From: Bacillota bacterium
GTDB lineage: Bacteria; Bacillota; Clostridia; Lachnospirales; Lachnospiraceae
DNA length: 64,000 nt
Direction of reading: 5' to 3'
Assembly: GCA_023421075.1 (NCBI GenBank)
Contig: JAEZUM010000046.1
Location: 1 to 64,000, forward strand
This document shows, one piece after another, positions 43,888 through 52,797 of this stretch. Each line of letters begins with the position of its first letter. Position 1 is the first letter of the stretch. Below the pieces are notes generated by a model. It worked only from the letters and a program-made list of their open reading frames with translations, was not told where the DNA came from and made no database searches. A program made the translations under genes and the position numbers.

Positions 43888-43972
43888 ACGGTTTCACCTT
43901 CTTTTCCATCGGAGAGCCCCTTGCTGGCACATTTCCGATCGAGCTTTTGAGCTATTTTTAGGATGGCTTGTA

Positions 43973-44020
43973 CCACTTTTTTGGTTTTTCACACCACTTT
44001 CCACCACTTTGCTCCACTCA
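43973..44020 (-). promoter_or_regulatory. MraZ-type operator repeats
   Basis: On the minus strand three boxes of the form AAAGTGG (or GAGTGG in the outermost) recur with a strict 10-bp period (44014-44020, 44004-44010, 43994-44000), and a fourth lies at 43973-43979. They sit directly after the -10 element. MraZ oligomers are known to bind three or more short GTG-containing boxes spaced one helical turn apart, so autorepression is likely. Confidence 0.7.
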
Positions 44021-44027
44021 TGTGTTT

Positions 44028-44056
44028 ATTTTATATTAAATTAGGGAATTTATCAA
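44028..44056 (-). promoter_or_regulatory. dcw cluster promoter
   Basis: TTGATA (44051-44056), a 17-bp spacer and TAAAAT (44028-44033) on the minus strand, about 140 bp before mraZ and immediately upstream of the MraZ boxes. Confidence 0.65.
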
Positions 44057-44065
44057 GCATGAATT

Positions 44066-44117
44066 CAAAAAAAATAGCTCACAAAGCCTTATGATTGTTG
44101 GCTTTATGAGCTATTTT
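44066..44117 (-). terminator. Terminator of the ychF-lgt unit
   Basis: On the minus strand a long stem AAAATAGCTCA.AAAGCC/GGCTTT.TGAGCTATTTT with an 11-base loop ends in a run of T. It separates lgt from the mraZ promoter. The rest of 43888-44228 is covered by the promoter and operator, plus AT-rich sequence with nothing else seen. Confidence 0.9.
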
Positions 44118-44228
44118 GATATAAGATAACAATATATTGTATATATTCGAAAAATCGAACAAATTATGTCAATATATAGACAAAAACTGCAATTTGGGAA
44201 ATTGGTCCTAATCGCCTCTTTTTTGTAC

Positions 44229-45179
44229 CTATTTTCTATATTTGGTCCTTACCTTCCGTCTTTTATAAATCAGATAAACAACGGATACAACAACCAGAAG
44301 CGCGGATAACAGCTGGGATACGGCAAAAGGTGTTCCCCACAGGAAAAGCTGATCTGTCCTGAGTCCTTCCATCCAAGTACGACCGATTCCATAGCCAATC
44401 AGGTAGAGCAGCATTACTTCTCCATCAAATTTCTTGTGTTTCGTATAAACGATTAGCAGAATCAATAGGCATAGGTTCCAGAAAGATTCATAGAGAAAGG
44501 TGGGGTGCACTTGAATATACGAAGCATCGCCCAGGACAACTACCTTATCTCGAATCTCGAGAATACGCTCCAAGGCAGCTTCTTTTCCCTGATACATCTG
44601 CTCCAATTCAGATAGAGATGTTGTATTACGGAATACTCTTGAAACATCTGACACATTCAACTGCATCGCAAAAAGTCCATCGTAATACTTTCCAAAGGCT
44701 TCCCGATTGAAGAAATTTCCCCATCGACCAATTATCTGCCCGGTAACCAAGCCGATACAACCGGTGTCAGCCAAAAGCCAAAAAGGATATTTCTTTACTC
44801 TGGCAAAAACGATTGCGGTCAATACCGCTGCAATAATTCCGCCATAGATTGCCAACCCTCCGGTTCGCAGATTAAATACAGATAACGGATTGTCAGTAAA
44901 TTCCTCCAAGGCAAAAACCACGTAATACAGTCTTGCTCCAATTACCGCTGCAACGATCGCGATCAAAGCAAAATCCAGATAAATCTCTGTCTTCTGGCCG
45001 GTTCTCTTAGCCATCCATTCTGCGATTAACCAGCCAAGAAGCATACCAAAACCAATGACCATTCCATAATAAGCAATTCGATAACCGAAGATATCAAATC
45101 CGGTACCTACATTCTTCAGTTCAATACCAAGGTTTGGAAAATTAATATTCGTAGTTAAAAAGACCATCAAATTCTTCAC
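44229..45179 (-). CDS. lgt: Prolipoprotein diacylglyceryl transferase
   Basis: Membrane enzyme that adds diacylglycerol to the lipobox cysteine of prolipoproteins. Seven or so membrane segments; the signature GRWGNFFNREAFG and the VHPTFLYESFWN motif are intact. The frame begins with GTG at 45179; an in-frame ATG at 45167 gives MVFLTTNINFPNLGIEL and could be the real start, as neither has an ideal ribosome binding site. A mid-protein segment (about residues 165-205) is longer than in many Lgt proteins. It lies 12 bp after ychF. Confidence 0.95.
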   Translation of the reverse strand: MKNLMVFLTTNINFPNLGIELKNVGTGFDIFGYRIAYYGMVIGFGMLLGWLIAEWMAKRTGQKTEIYLDFALIAIVAAVIGARLYYVVFALEEFTDNPLSVFNLRTGGLAIYGGIIAAVLTAIVFARVKKYPFWLLADTGCIGLVTGQIIGRWGNFFNREAFGKYYDGLFAMQLNVSDVSRVFRNTTSLSELEQMYQGKEAALERILEIRDKVVVLGDASYIQVHPTFLYESFWNLCLLILLIVYTKHKKFDGEVMLLYLIGYGIGRTWMEGLRTDQLFLWGTPFAVSQLLSALLVVVSVVYLIYKRRKVRTKYRK

Positions 45180-45191
45180 CGCTTTCCGGAA

Positions 45192-46289
45192 TTATACATT
45201 GAAACGGAATAATACGACATCTCCATCCTGAAGAACATATTCTTTCCCTTCAGAACGAACCAACCCTTTTTCCTTTGCTGCGTTATAATTACCGCATTCA
45301 ATCAGATTGTGGTAGCTGACAATCTCAGCGCGGATAAAGCCTCTCTCGAAGTCGGTATGAATTTTTCCGGCAGCCTGGGGAGCCTTTGTACCGATCTTGA
45401 TTGTCCAAGCTCTTGTCTCCTTCGGTCCTGCAGTCAAGAAGCTCATTAATCCTAAGATATGATAGCTTGCTCTAATTAATTTCTCCAGACCGGACTCCTT
45501 TAATCCAAGATCCTCTAAAAACATACGTTTCTCATCTTCGTCTAGTTCGGCAATCTCCTGTTCAATCTGAGCACAGATTACAAAGACTTCGGAGTTTTCC
45601 TGAGCTGCTATCTTACGTACTTTATTTACATACTCGTTATTAACACCGTCATCTGCAAGATCATCTTCCTTTACATTGGCTGCATAAATTACAGGCTTCG
45701 CCGTAAGAAGATTATAGCTGTCCAGCCATACCTGCTCCTCTTCATCCTGCGTTGCAAAGGCTTTTGCCATCTTGCCTTCCTCTAAGAACGCTTTAATACG
45801 TTCCAGAAGCTCAAGCTCCTTAGCAAGTGCTCTATCATTTTTTGCTCCTTTGTTTGTCTTAGATATTCTTCTCTCTAAAATCTCAAGATCGGAAAAGATT
45901 AATTCCAGATTAATTGTCTCGATGTCTCTCTCAGGATTAACAGATCCATCAACATGAATTACATTAGTATCTTCAAAGCAGCGAACCACATGTACAATCG
46001 CATCTACTTCTCTGATATTGGAAAGAAACTGATTACCAAGGCCTTCCCCCTTGGAAGCACCCTTTACCAGTCCGGCGATATCCACAAATTCAATGGTAGC
46101 TGCGACAATCTTCTCTGTATGATACAAATCTCCAAGTACCTTTAATCTTTCATCCGGAACCGGAACGATACCAACGTTCGGGTCTATGGTACAAAAAGGA
46201 TAGTTCGCTGATTCTGCTCCTGCTTTTGTTAACGAGTTAAAAAGTGTGCTTTTCCCTACATTGGGCAAACCTACGATACCTAATTTCAT
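45192..46289 (-). CDS. ychF: Redox-regulated ATPase YchF (Obg family)
   Basis: P-loop nucleotidase that prefers ATP and associates with ribosomes. The P-loop is GLPNVGKSTLFN (residues 6-17), with DIAGLVKGASKGEGLGNQFL as switch region and a C-terminal TGS-like domain ending VVLFRFNV. Full length of 365. The start follows GGAAGGA. It leads the ychF-lgt pair. Confidence 0.97.
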   Translation of the reverse strand: MKLGIVGLPNVGKSTLFNSLTKAGAESANYPFCTIDPNVGIVPVPDERLKVLGDLYHTEKIVAATIEFVDIAGLVKGASKGEGLGNQFLSNIREVDAIVHVVRCFEDTNVIHVDGSVNPERDIETINLELIFSDLEILERRISKTNKGAKNDRALAKELELLERIKAFLEEGKMAKAFATQDEEEQVWLDSYNLLTAKPVIYAANVKEDDLADDGVNNEYVNKVRKIAAQENSEVFVICAQIEQEIAELDEDEKRMFLEDLGLKESGLEKLIRASYHILGLMSFLTAGPKETRAWTIKIGTKAPQAAGKIHTDFERGFIRAEIVSYHNLIECGNYNAAKEKGLVRSEGKEYVLQDGDVVLFRFNV

Positions 46290-46370
46290 TTGTGTCTTCC
46301 TTCCTTATTTAACAATTTCAATTTATATAGCGTATAATTTATCTTTTCCTTACGGACGAAGGCTTGAGGT

Positions 46371-47030
46371 TTAATCCTTCGATTCGATAACCAGTAAGAT
46401 TCCTTTTGAAAACTCAATCTTCCCGACTTCCTCGATCATTTCATTACTGATTCCAAGACTACTCCCTGCGGCTAAGATTATCGAGTTCAATGGATACTTA
46501 AAACCGATCAACGTCAATCCGCATACTTCTTCGCTGAACGGAAGCAAGGATACAAAATCACCATGCTGCCTCAGCCTATCAATTTGAAAGCTGCTTCTCT
46601 TCAGATAGACTTTGTTATTACCGTCAATTAAGCAGGCGTCTATGTTCTGCTGCAAAGGAAGCAGAAGCAGGTGGATGTTGGCAATCATATGATCCAATCG
46701 GCTTCCGGTTGCTCCGGCGATGGTAATACCGGTAGCATGATGGTGCAGCGCAAGTTCGATGGCAATCTGAGTATCCGTTTTATCCTTCTCTCGCGGAAAG
46801 GTCTCAATCGGTATGGTACTCTTTCGATATTTATCCAGTATTTCTTCCGGAACCGAATCAAAATCTCCTACAATATAGCTGGGAGAAATTCCAAGCTTAT
46901 CAACCGATAAAAGTCCATGGTCGGCAGCGATAATGGTTTCATAGCACTCCCTACACAATAATTCACTTAAAAACGGTTCATCAATACGGCCGCCGGTGAT
47001 AATTAAAACATTGTTTGTTCCATTACTCAT
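46371..47030 (-). CDS. thiN: Thiamine pyrophosphokinase
   Basis: Transfers pyrophosphate from ATP to thiamine. Motifs IIAADHGL, GDFDSVPEEIL and REKDKTDTQIAIELAL (catalytic acidic cluster) plus GATGSRLDHMIAN are typical of bacterial ThiN; a C-terminal beta domain follows. 219 residues. It ends the prkC-rsgA-rpe-thiN series, the standard Firmicutes order. No TPP riboswitch was seen upstream. Confidence 0.93.
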   Translation of the reverse strand: MSNGTNNVLIITGGRIDEPFLSELLCRECYETIIAADHGLLSVDKLGISPSYIVGDFDSVPEEILDKYRKSTIPIETFPREKDKTDTQIAIELALHHHATGITIAGATGSRLDHMIANIHLLLLPLQQNIDACLIDGNNKVYLKRSSFQIDRLRQHGDFVSLLPFSEEVCGLTLIGFKYPLNSIILAAGSSLGISNEMIEEVGKIEFSKGILLVIESKD

Positions 47031-47061
47031 ACAGTCGTCATGCCCTCCATTTATAAGCTGC

Positions 47062-47739
47062 CTAATGGAATCGTATCCTTTGATCGGATCTACGAAAAAC
47101 CTCCTTGAAGGCTTCTATATTCTTATTGATATCACCACGGAATACCGAAGAACCGGATACAATTACATTGGCTCCGGCATCAATGACATCCTGAACATTC
47201 TCCAGTGTGATGCCACCATCTACCTCAATATCGAGCTGATGTTCAAAAGCAATCGTCCTGTTCTTGAGTTCTTCAATCTTCTGAAGCATGTCGGGAATCA
47301 TAGCCTGTCCCCCAAAACCGGGATTAACTGTCATAATAAGTACCATATCCAAATCCTTAAGAATATATTCCAATTCCGAAAGAGGGGTTGCAGGATTCAA
47401 GGAAACACCGGCTTTCATACCCAGCTCCTTAATTCTTGTTATGGTACGGTGAAGATGAGTACAAGCCTCTGCATGAACCGTTATAATATCTGCTCCTGCC
47501 TCTTTGAATTCCTCAAGATAGCGGATTGGTTCCTCAATCATAAGGTGTACGTCAAAAACAAGCTTCGTATTCTTTCGGATCGAAGCGATGACAGGCATAC
47601 CAAAGCTGATGCTTGGGACATAATTACCATCCATAACATCAATATGGAGATATTCTACCCCAGCCTGCTCGATCATAGCAATCTGTTCTCCCAGCCTATT
47701 AAAATCTGCCGCTAATATCGATGGTGAAAGCTTTATCAT
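47062..47739 (-). CDS. rpe: Ribulose-phosphate 3-epimerase
   Basis: Interconverts ribulose 5-phosphate and xylulose 5-phosphate in the pentose phosphate pathway. TIM barrel of 225 residues from MIKLSPSILAADF. Metal ligands appear in HIDVMDGNYVPS, VHLMIEEP and VDGGITLENV. The frame is open to 47808, but family starts match the ATG at 47739; the nearest purine-rich stretch is rather distant, so the start is moderately certain. Confidence 0.95.
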   Translation of the reverse strand: MIKLSPSILAADFNRLGEQIAMIEQAGVEYLHIDVMDGNYVPSISFGMPVIASIRKNTKLVFDVHLMIEEPIRYLEEFKEAGADIITVHAEACTHLHRTITRIKELGMKAGVSLNPATPLSELEYILKDLDMVLIMTVNPGFGGQAMIPDMLQKIEELKNRTIAFEHQLDIEVDGGITLENVQDVIDAGANVIVSGSSVFRGDINKNIEAFKEVFRRSDQRIRFH

Positions 47740-47843
47740 TGTAACAACCGTACCTTTCCCTTTATAATGCGATAAAAAAGAACCGAAAGCTGCCGCTTTA
47801 CCAAGCACTTAAACAGCAGATGAATTCGTTCAAGGCTCCTTAT

Positions 47844-48725
47844 CTAGTAGCGCTTTTGGTTCTTCAGCTCTTCATATAATGTAACATAGTTCTCATAACG
47901 CAGCTTACTGATCTTCTTATCCTGTAAGGCTTCCTTTACAGCACATCCCGGCTCATTCAGATGATTGCAGCCAATGAAACGACACTGTTCCTCATAATCT
48001 TTAAACTCGATAAAATAATCCTTCAACTCTTCCTTCTCCAGCTCATCAATATATAGGGAGCTAAAGCCGGGCGTATCCATAATGTAAGTATCGTCTTCAA
48101 TATAAATCAATTCGGAATGCCTAGTGGTATGCTTACCGCGTTTAATTTTCTCGCTGACCACACCAATTTCCATATTAGCGGCGGGCTGAACAAGATTAAT
48201 AAAGGTAGATTTTCCAACACCGGATGGTCCGGCCAGTACCGTTGTCTTACCTTTCATTTTCTCATATAGGATAGGTAACCCTTCCTTTTGCCGCATACTG
48301 GTAAATACTACCTCATAGCCACAACGAAGATAGGTCTCCCGAAGTAATGCAATCTCACCTTCGGATACAATATCCATCTTATTAAAACACACGATTGCAT
48401 TCACTGATTGCTTCTGCATCATGATTAGAAATCGATCCAGAAGATTTAAGTTAGGATCAGGCTCAGCTGCTGCAAATATAACCATTGCCTGGTCAACATT
48501 TGCAACAGCAGGCCTTATCAATTCATTTTCTCTGGGTAAAATCCGAATAATGGTACCCTTGCCCTCCGGTTGATCCACGGTATCGATTTCTACATCATCA
48601 CCTACCAGAGGCTTAATATTCTGGTTACGGAATATCCCCTTCGCTTTGCATTCATATACAAAATTCTTCTCTGGTGTATGGACATAGTAAAATCCTGCAA
48701 TACCTTTTATAATCTTTCCCTTCAA
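47844..48725 (-). CDS. rsgA: Small ribosomal subunit biogenesis GTPase RsgA (TTG start)
   Basis: Circularly permuted GTPase that matures the 30S subunit. N-terminal OB fold (about residues 1-70), G4-type CFNKMDIV before the P-loop GPSGVGKSTFIN, switch II DTPGFSSLYI and a C-terminal zinc site with CRFIGCNHLNEPGCAV. The start is TTG with GGAGG six bases upstream, placed within the final codons of prkC, so translation is coupled. 293 residues. Confidence 0.96.
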   Translation of the reverse strand: MKGKIIKGIAGFYYVHTPEKNFVYECKAKGIFRNQNIKPLVGDDVEIDTVDQPEGKGTIIRILPRENELIRPAVANVDQAMVIFAAAEPDPNLNLLDRFLIMMQKQSVNAIVCFNKMDIVSEGEIALLRETYLRCGYEVVFTSMRQKEGLPILYEKMKGKTTVLAGPSGVGKSTFINLVQPAANMEIGVVSEKIKRGKHTTRHSELIYIEDDTYIMDTPGFSSLYIDELEKEELKDYFIEFKDYEEQCRFIGCNHLNEPGCAVKEALQDKKISKLRYENYVTLYEELKNQKRY

Positions 48726-48726
48726 G

Positions 48727-50823
48727 CTAATCCTCCAAAGGTTCGAAATCTACAGACCAGGTTGTCTGTGCATCACCGGGAGCTGTAAATAATTCTCCAT
48801 CCACATACATTTTTACGGTTCCTACGCTGGAACTGTCACTGGTGGTGGAAACAGTTAACGGGAAGTCTAATAAGGATAGATATCCTTCATAAATAGTACT
48901 GATTTCTCCATCCTGCTCCATCTCTAAGATGATCTCCGCTTCATCTGCATCACTGCTTTCGAAGGGATTAACATCAATGGTTACCTGTCCGCTATATACT
49001 GTAGGACCGGTTTGTGCTGGTCCGGAGCTTACTATAATATCAATTACCGTACCGGCATCTACCTTCTGTCCGGAGGTATTGCTTTGATACGTTACCTGAC
49101 CCTTGGGATAAGTACTTGAGCTTTGGTAGGATACCGTACCCTTCACTAATCCAGCACTGGTCAATGCACTGGTTGCTTTGTCTTCGGTAAGACCAATCAG
49201 GCTCGGAACAACTGACTGAGCATTCACCGGCCCGGTACTGACAACAACGGTGATGGTATCTCCACTTACTACCATAGCCTGACGCTCAGGATTCGTAGAA
49301 ATTACACGTCCTGCTTCGATCTCATCACTTGCCACATATTCGTGCAGCAGCTTTAATCCTAATTCTTTCAGCTTCTTATCCGCACGTTCCTCAGTAAGTC
49401 CATATACATTCGGAACTTCAAAGGCTTCCGGTCCAAGGCTGATGGTTAAGATTACCGTAGAGGTTTCCTCTACTTCATTACCGGCCTGAGGATACTGGGC
49501 CATTACCTTACCAACCTCGATCGTATCGGAATACTCTTCCGAAAAACGTACATCGGCCTTCTCTGCTTTTGCCCGGATCGAGCTCTCTGCATCGTCCTGT
49601 GTAAGACCGATGACATCCGGAACAACATACATTACACCGGTCGGAGACTCTGTAGGTCCTTCCGTCAAGGACGGTGAGGGTGATAAATTCTCTTCAATCT
49701 CGGTAGGATCCGGGGTATTATCCTTTGCTCTGGATAAGAACCACACTACAGAACCAATAATGACAATAGCAAGAATTACTATGGTAACAATACTACCTAC
49801 CAGGAAAAATTTCTCTACCTTCGAATCTACAGTATCTAATTCCTCATCTTCCTCTTCTGTAAGATTCTTGGCCTGAAGATTTCTGGTATCCCGTAAATTC
49901 TCATCTAGATATGCTCCGTTTTTAATTTTATTCAGATCGTCGGATATATTGATTGTCGGCGAATCACTGGATACAAATGCAGGAATCTGAACAAAATCGC
50001 CGTCCGGATTGGAGATTGCTCTCTTAAGATCAGCGATCAACTCAGAGGAGGAATGGTATCTTCTCTCCGGGCGCTTCTGCATACATTTTTGTACTATCTT
50101 ATCGATACTTACCGGAATCTCGGGATCAAGCTCGCGAAGTGGCATTGCTTCTCCCTGAATATGAAGTAAAGCAACCGATACGGTATTGTCCCCGGCAAAA
50201 GGAACCTTACCGGACAACATCTCATATAAGGTTACACCCAAGGAATAGATGTCGCTCTTTTCGTCGCTGTATCCTCCTCTCGCCTGCTCAGGAGACAGAT
50301 AATGTACGGATCCCATCGCATTGGAGGTAATTGTATTTGAATTGGTTGCTTTCGCGATACCAAAATCGGTTACCTTTACCTTACCATCTCTGGATATGAT
50401 TATGTTCTGTGGCTTGATATCCCTATGAATAATACGGTTATCATGCGCTGCTTCCATCCCTTGTGCAATCTGGATGCCAATTCCGACCGCTTCTTTTACT
50501 TCCAGCTTACCTTTACGTTCAATAAAACGTTTGAGGGTGATTCCCTCCACCAATTCCATTACAATATAATGTAAACCGCTGTCATCTCCTACATCATAAA
50601 CATTCACGATATTAGGATGGGATAAGCCAGCAGCAGATTGAGCTTCTGCCCTAAATTTATTCACAAAGCTTTTATCGCTTGAGTATTCCGGCTTTAATAC
50701 CTTTATCGCCACGAATCTGTTTAGCCTTTGGTCTCTGGCTTTATATACATCCGCCATTCCACCGGATCCTACTTTATCAATGATTTCATAGCGATCGCTG
50801 ATAAACATACCGGGTTTTAACAT
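48727..50823 (-). CDS. prkC: PASTA-domain serine/threonine protein kinase PrkC
   Basis: Membrane Ser/Thr kinase that senses muropeptides or lipid II and controls cell wall growth, germination and stress responses. Kinase domain at residues 1-270 with K41 (VAIKVLK), HRDIKPQN (133-140) and DFG (153-155); a regulatory linker; one membrane segment near residues 343-366; then three PASTA repeats (about 395-605) and an extra C-terminal beta-rich domain of about 90 residues. It is paired with the phosphatase gene 17 bp upstream. All catalytic residues are present. Confidence 0.97.
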   Translation of the reverse strand: MLKPGMFISDRYEIIDKVGSGGMADVYKARDQRLNRFVAIKVLKPEYSSDKSFVNKFRAEAQSAAGLSHPNIVNVYDVGDDSGLHYIVMELVEGITLKRFIERKGKLEVKEAVGIGIQIAQGMEAAHDNRIIHRDIKPQNIIISRDGKVKVTDFGIAKATNSNTITSNAMGSVHYLSPEQARGGYSDEKSDIYSLGVTLYEMLSGKVPFAGDNTVSVALLHIQGEAMPLRELDPEIPVSIDKIVQKCMQKRPERRYHSSSELIADLKRAISNPDGDFVQIPAFVSSDSPTINISDDLNKIKNGAYLDENLRDTRNLQAKNLTEEEDEELDTVDSKVEKFFLVGSIVTIVILAIVIIGSVVWFLSRAKDNTPDPTEIEENLSPSPSLTEGPTESPTGVMYVVPDVIGLTQDDAESSIRAKAEKADVRFSEEYSDTIEVGKVMAQYPQAGNEVEETSTVILTISLGPEAFEVPNVYGLTEERADKKLKELGLKLLHEYVASDEIEAGRVISTNPERQAMVVSGDTITVVVSTGPVNAQSVVPSLIGLTEDKATSALTSAGLVKGTVSYQSSSTYPKGQVTYQSNTSGQKVDAGTVIDIIVSSGPAQTGPTVYSGQVTIDVNPFESSDADEAEIILEMEQDGEISTIYEGYLSLLDFPLTVSTTSDSSSVGTVKMYVDGELFTAPGDAQTTWSVDFEPLED

Positions 50824-50840
50824 GTTAGCTCACCTCGTTT

Positions 50841-51560
50841 TCATACTTTAATAATAATGATAGCAATATTATCTTTACCGCCGTTTTCGTTAGCACACTT
50901 TACTAAGGTCTCCGCGGCTGTTTCCGGATCTGCGTTCTCTCTGATAATCCGTTCAATTGTCTCGTCTTCCAACATATTCGTCAGTCCGTCCGAGCACATA
51001 AGTACCGTATCTCCGTCTTCTAAGTTCACCTCAAAAAAATCAGGTTCCACCGTTAGGTTGGCACCGATTGCTCTGGTGATTATGTTCTTATTCGGATGAA
51101 TTCTCGCCTCACAACGATCAAGCTCGCCTGTTTTTACCATTACTTCCACCAGGCTATGATCTTCTGTAACTTGCTTGATCGATTTACCAATAACATATAA
51201 TCTGCTGTCACCGACATTGGCAACATACATTTCTTTATCAAATATGGTCGCCGCCACTAAGGTGGTTCCCATACCCTCTAACTCAGTCTGCTCTAACGCT
51301 TTGTTGATCAGCGCTTCATTCGTTTCCCTGATTGCAGCTTCGATTAAGGCTATCGGTGATTCTTGCTCACCTTCCTCAATCTTTTGCTTAAAAAACTCAA
51401 CACAGTATCTTGAAGCATAATCACCGGCATTATGTCCTCCCATACCATCTGCTACGATAAATAAATTCGGTAGTTTTCCGATGGCATTTTCACTGCAAAA
51501 GACGTAATCCTGGTTTATCCTCCGTCGCTCTCCAATATCAGTTATCGAAAATGCTTTCAA
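50841..51560 (-). CDS. prpC: PP2C-family protein phosphatase (TTG start)
   Basis: Metal-dependent Ser/Thr phosphatase that reverses PrkC phosphorylation. PP2C motifs: NQDYVF, VADGMGGHNAGD, GTTLVAA, VGDSRLYV, LCSDGLTN and DNIAIIII are in order, with metal-binding aspartates present. 239 residues. The start is TTG, five bases after AGGAGGTG. It lies between rlmN and prkC, the usual genetic pairing. Confidence 0.96.
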   Translation of the reverse strand: MKAFSITDIGERRRINQDYVFCSENAIGKLPNLFIVADGMGGHNAGDYASRYCVEFFKQKIEEGEQESPIALIEAAIRETNEALINKALEQTELEGMGTTLVAATIFDKEMYVANVGDSRLYVIGKSIKQVTEDHSLVEVMVKTGELDRCEARIHPNKNIITRAIGANLTVEPDFFEVNLEDGDTVLMCSDGLTNMLEDETIERIIRENADPETAAETLVKCANENGGKDNIAIIIIKV

Positions 51561-51571
51561 GCCTGCACCTC

Positions 51572-52630
51572 CTAGTTATGACAATCATCAGAGCTGTTCT
51601 TGTCGATATAGCTCTTTCGCAATTGCCCACAGGCAGCATCAATATCTGCGCCCATTTCTCTTCTAATAGTAACATTTATTCTGTTTTTTTCAAGTGTATT
51701 TTTAAAAATTTGTATTTTTTTACTTTCCGATTTTCTATAATTCCGCTCTTTTATCGGATTTACGGGGATTAAATTTACATGGCAGTTAAGCCCTCTGACC
51801 AACCGACACAATTCTTTGGCATGCTCTTCTTCATCATTCACACCGTCTACCAGACTATATTCAAAGGTAAGTCTTCTGCCCGTTTCATCATAATAATAAC
51901 GAAAGGCATTCATTACCTCGCTTAATTCATACTTTGCCGCTACCGGCATCAGCTGTTTACGGATCTCATTGTTTGGAGCATGTAAGGAAAGTGCCAACGT
52001 GATTGCCAGCTCCTCCTTCGCAAGGTCTCTGATTCGTTCCGGAATACCGCAGGTAGATACGGTTATATTTCTGGCGCTTATGTTTAATCCTTTTTCGTCC
52101 GTTAAAATTCGAAGAAATCGGATCAGATTATCATAATTATCAAGCGGCTCTCCGGTACCCATCACAACAACATTGGATACTCGTTCACCGGTTAATGCCT
52201 GAATACGGTATATCTGATCGAGCATCTCGGAGGGAAGCAGATCCCGTTCCTTTCCTCCGATGGTGGAAGCACAGAATTTACAACCCATTCTACAACCCAC
52301 CTGAGAAGAGATGCATACACTATTGCCGTGATTGTACTTCATTAGAACGCTTTCAATTACTCTGTCATCCTTTAGACGAAATAAATACTTAATGGTTCCA
52401 TCCGACTCTGAATGCAAGGAATCAACCTCTGTGAGCGCAGTAATCGGATAAGCCTCGGCTAGCTTAGCCCGCAGTTCCTTGGAGAGGTTCAGCATCTCAT
52501 CATAGCTTCCAACCAGCTTCTTATGCAGCCATTCATAGACCTGCTTTGTTCGAAAGGCCGGCTGCCCCAGTTCCTTAAGTAGAGCTTCCAATTCATGATA
52601 ATATAATGATTTTATATCCAACTGATCCAT
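51572..52630 (-). CDS. rlmN: Dual-specificity RNA methyltransferase RlmN
   Basis: Radical SAM enzyme that methylates C2 of A2503 in 23S rRNA and A37 in some tRNAs. The iron-sulfur cysteines are C113, C117 and C120 (CRMGCKFC), and the methyl-carrying cysteine is likely C334 near the C-terminus (AACGQL). Full length of 352. It stands 11 bp before prpC. It could be confused with Cfr, but housekeeping context favours RlmN. Confidence 0.97.
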   Translation of the reverse strand: MDQLDIKSLYYHELEALLKELGQPAFRTKQVYEWLHKKLVGSYDEMLNLSKELRAKLAEAYPITALTEVDSLHSESDGTIKYLFRLKDDRVIESVLMKYNHGNSVCISSQVGCRMGCKFCASTIGGKERDLLPSEMLDQIYRIQALTGERVSNVVVMGTGEPLDNYDNLIRFLRILTDEKGLNISARNITVSTCGIPERIRDLAKEELAITLALSLHAPNNEIRKQLMPVAAKYELSEVMNAFRYYYDETGRRLTFEYSLVDGVNDEEEHAKELCRLVRGLNCHVNLIPVNPIKERNYRKSESKKIQIFKNTLEKNRINVTIRREMGADIDAACGQLRKSYIDKNSSDDCHN

Positions 52631-52797
52631 ATTCTTTCCTATTCTGATAAAATTCCATCAAGTATTCCTTATTATATTTAGCAGCTACAATAATCATACC
52701 TCAGGACCTGCGTTTCATGTCCTGATGAAATCCTGTTTCTTTCTGTATAAACGTTTTTCATTCACAATTCACTTCAATATATCCCGGTGTAGTAGAA

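Noticed and set aside
46996..47715. 239-residue plus-strand frame opposite rpe
   Set aside because: It is a shadow of rpe; low-complexity composition with many Cys and Asn, and no ribosome binding site.
52701..52727. TCAGGAC/GTCCTGA hairpin between rsmB and rlmN as a terminator
   Set aside because: Stem of only seven pairs and no T-run in the direction of transcription; kept only as a weak hairpin.
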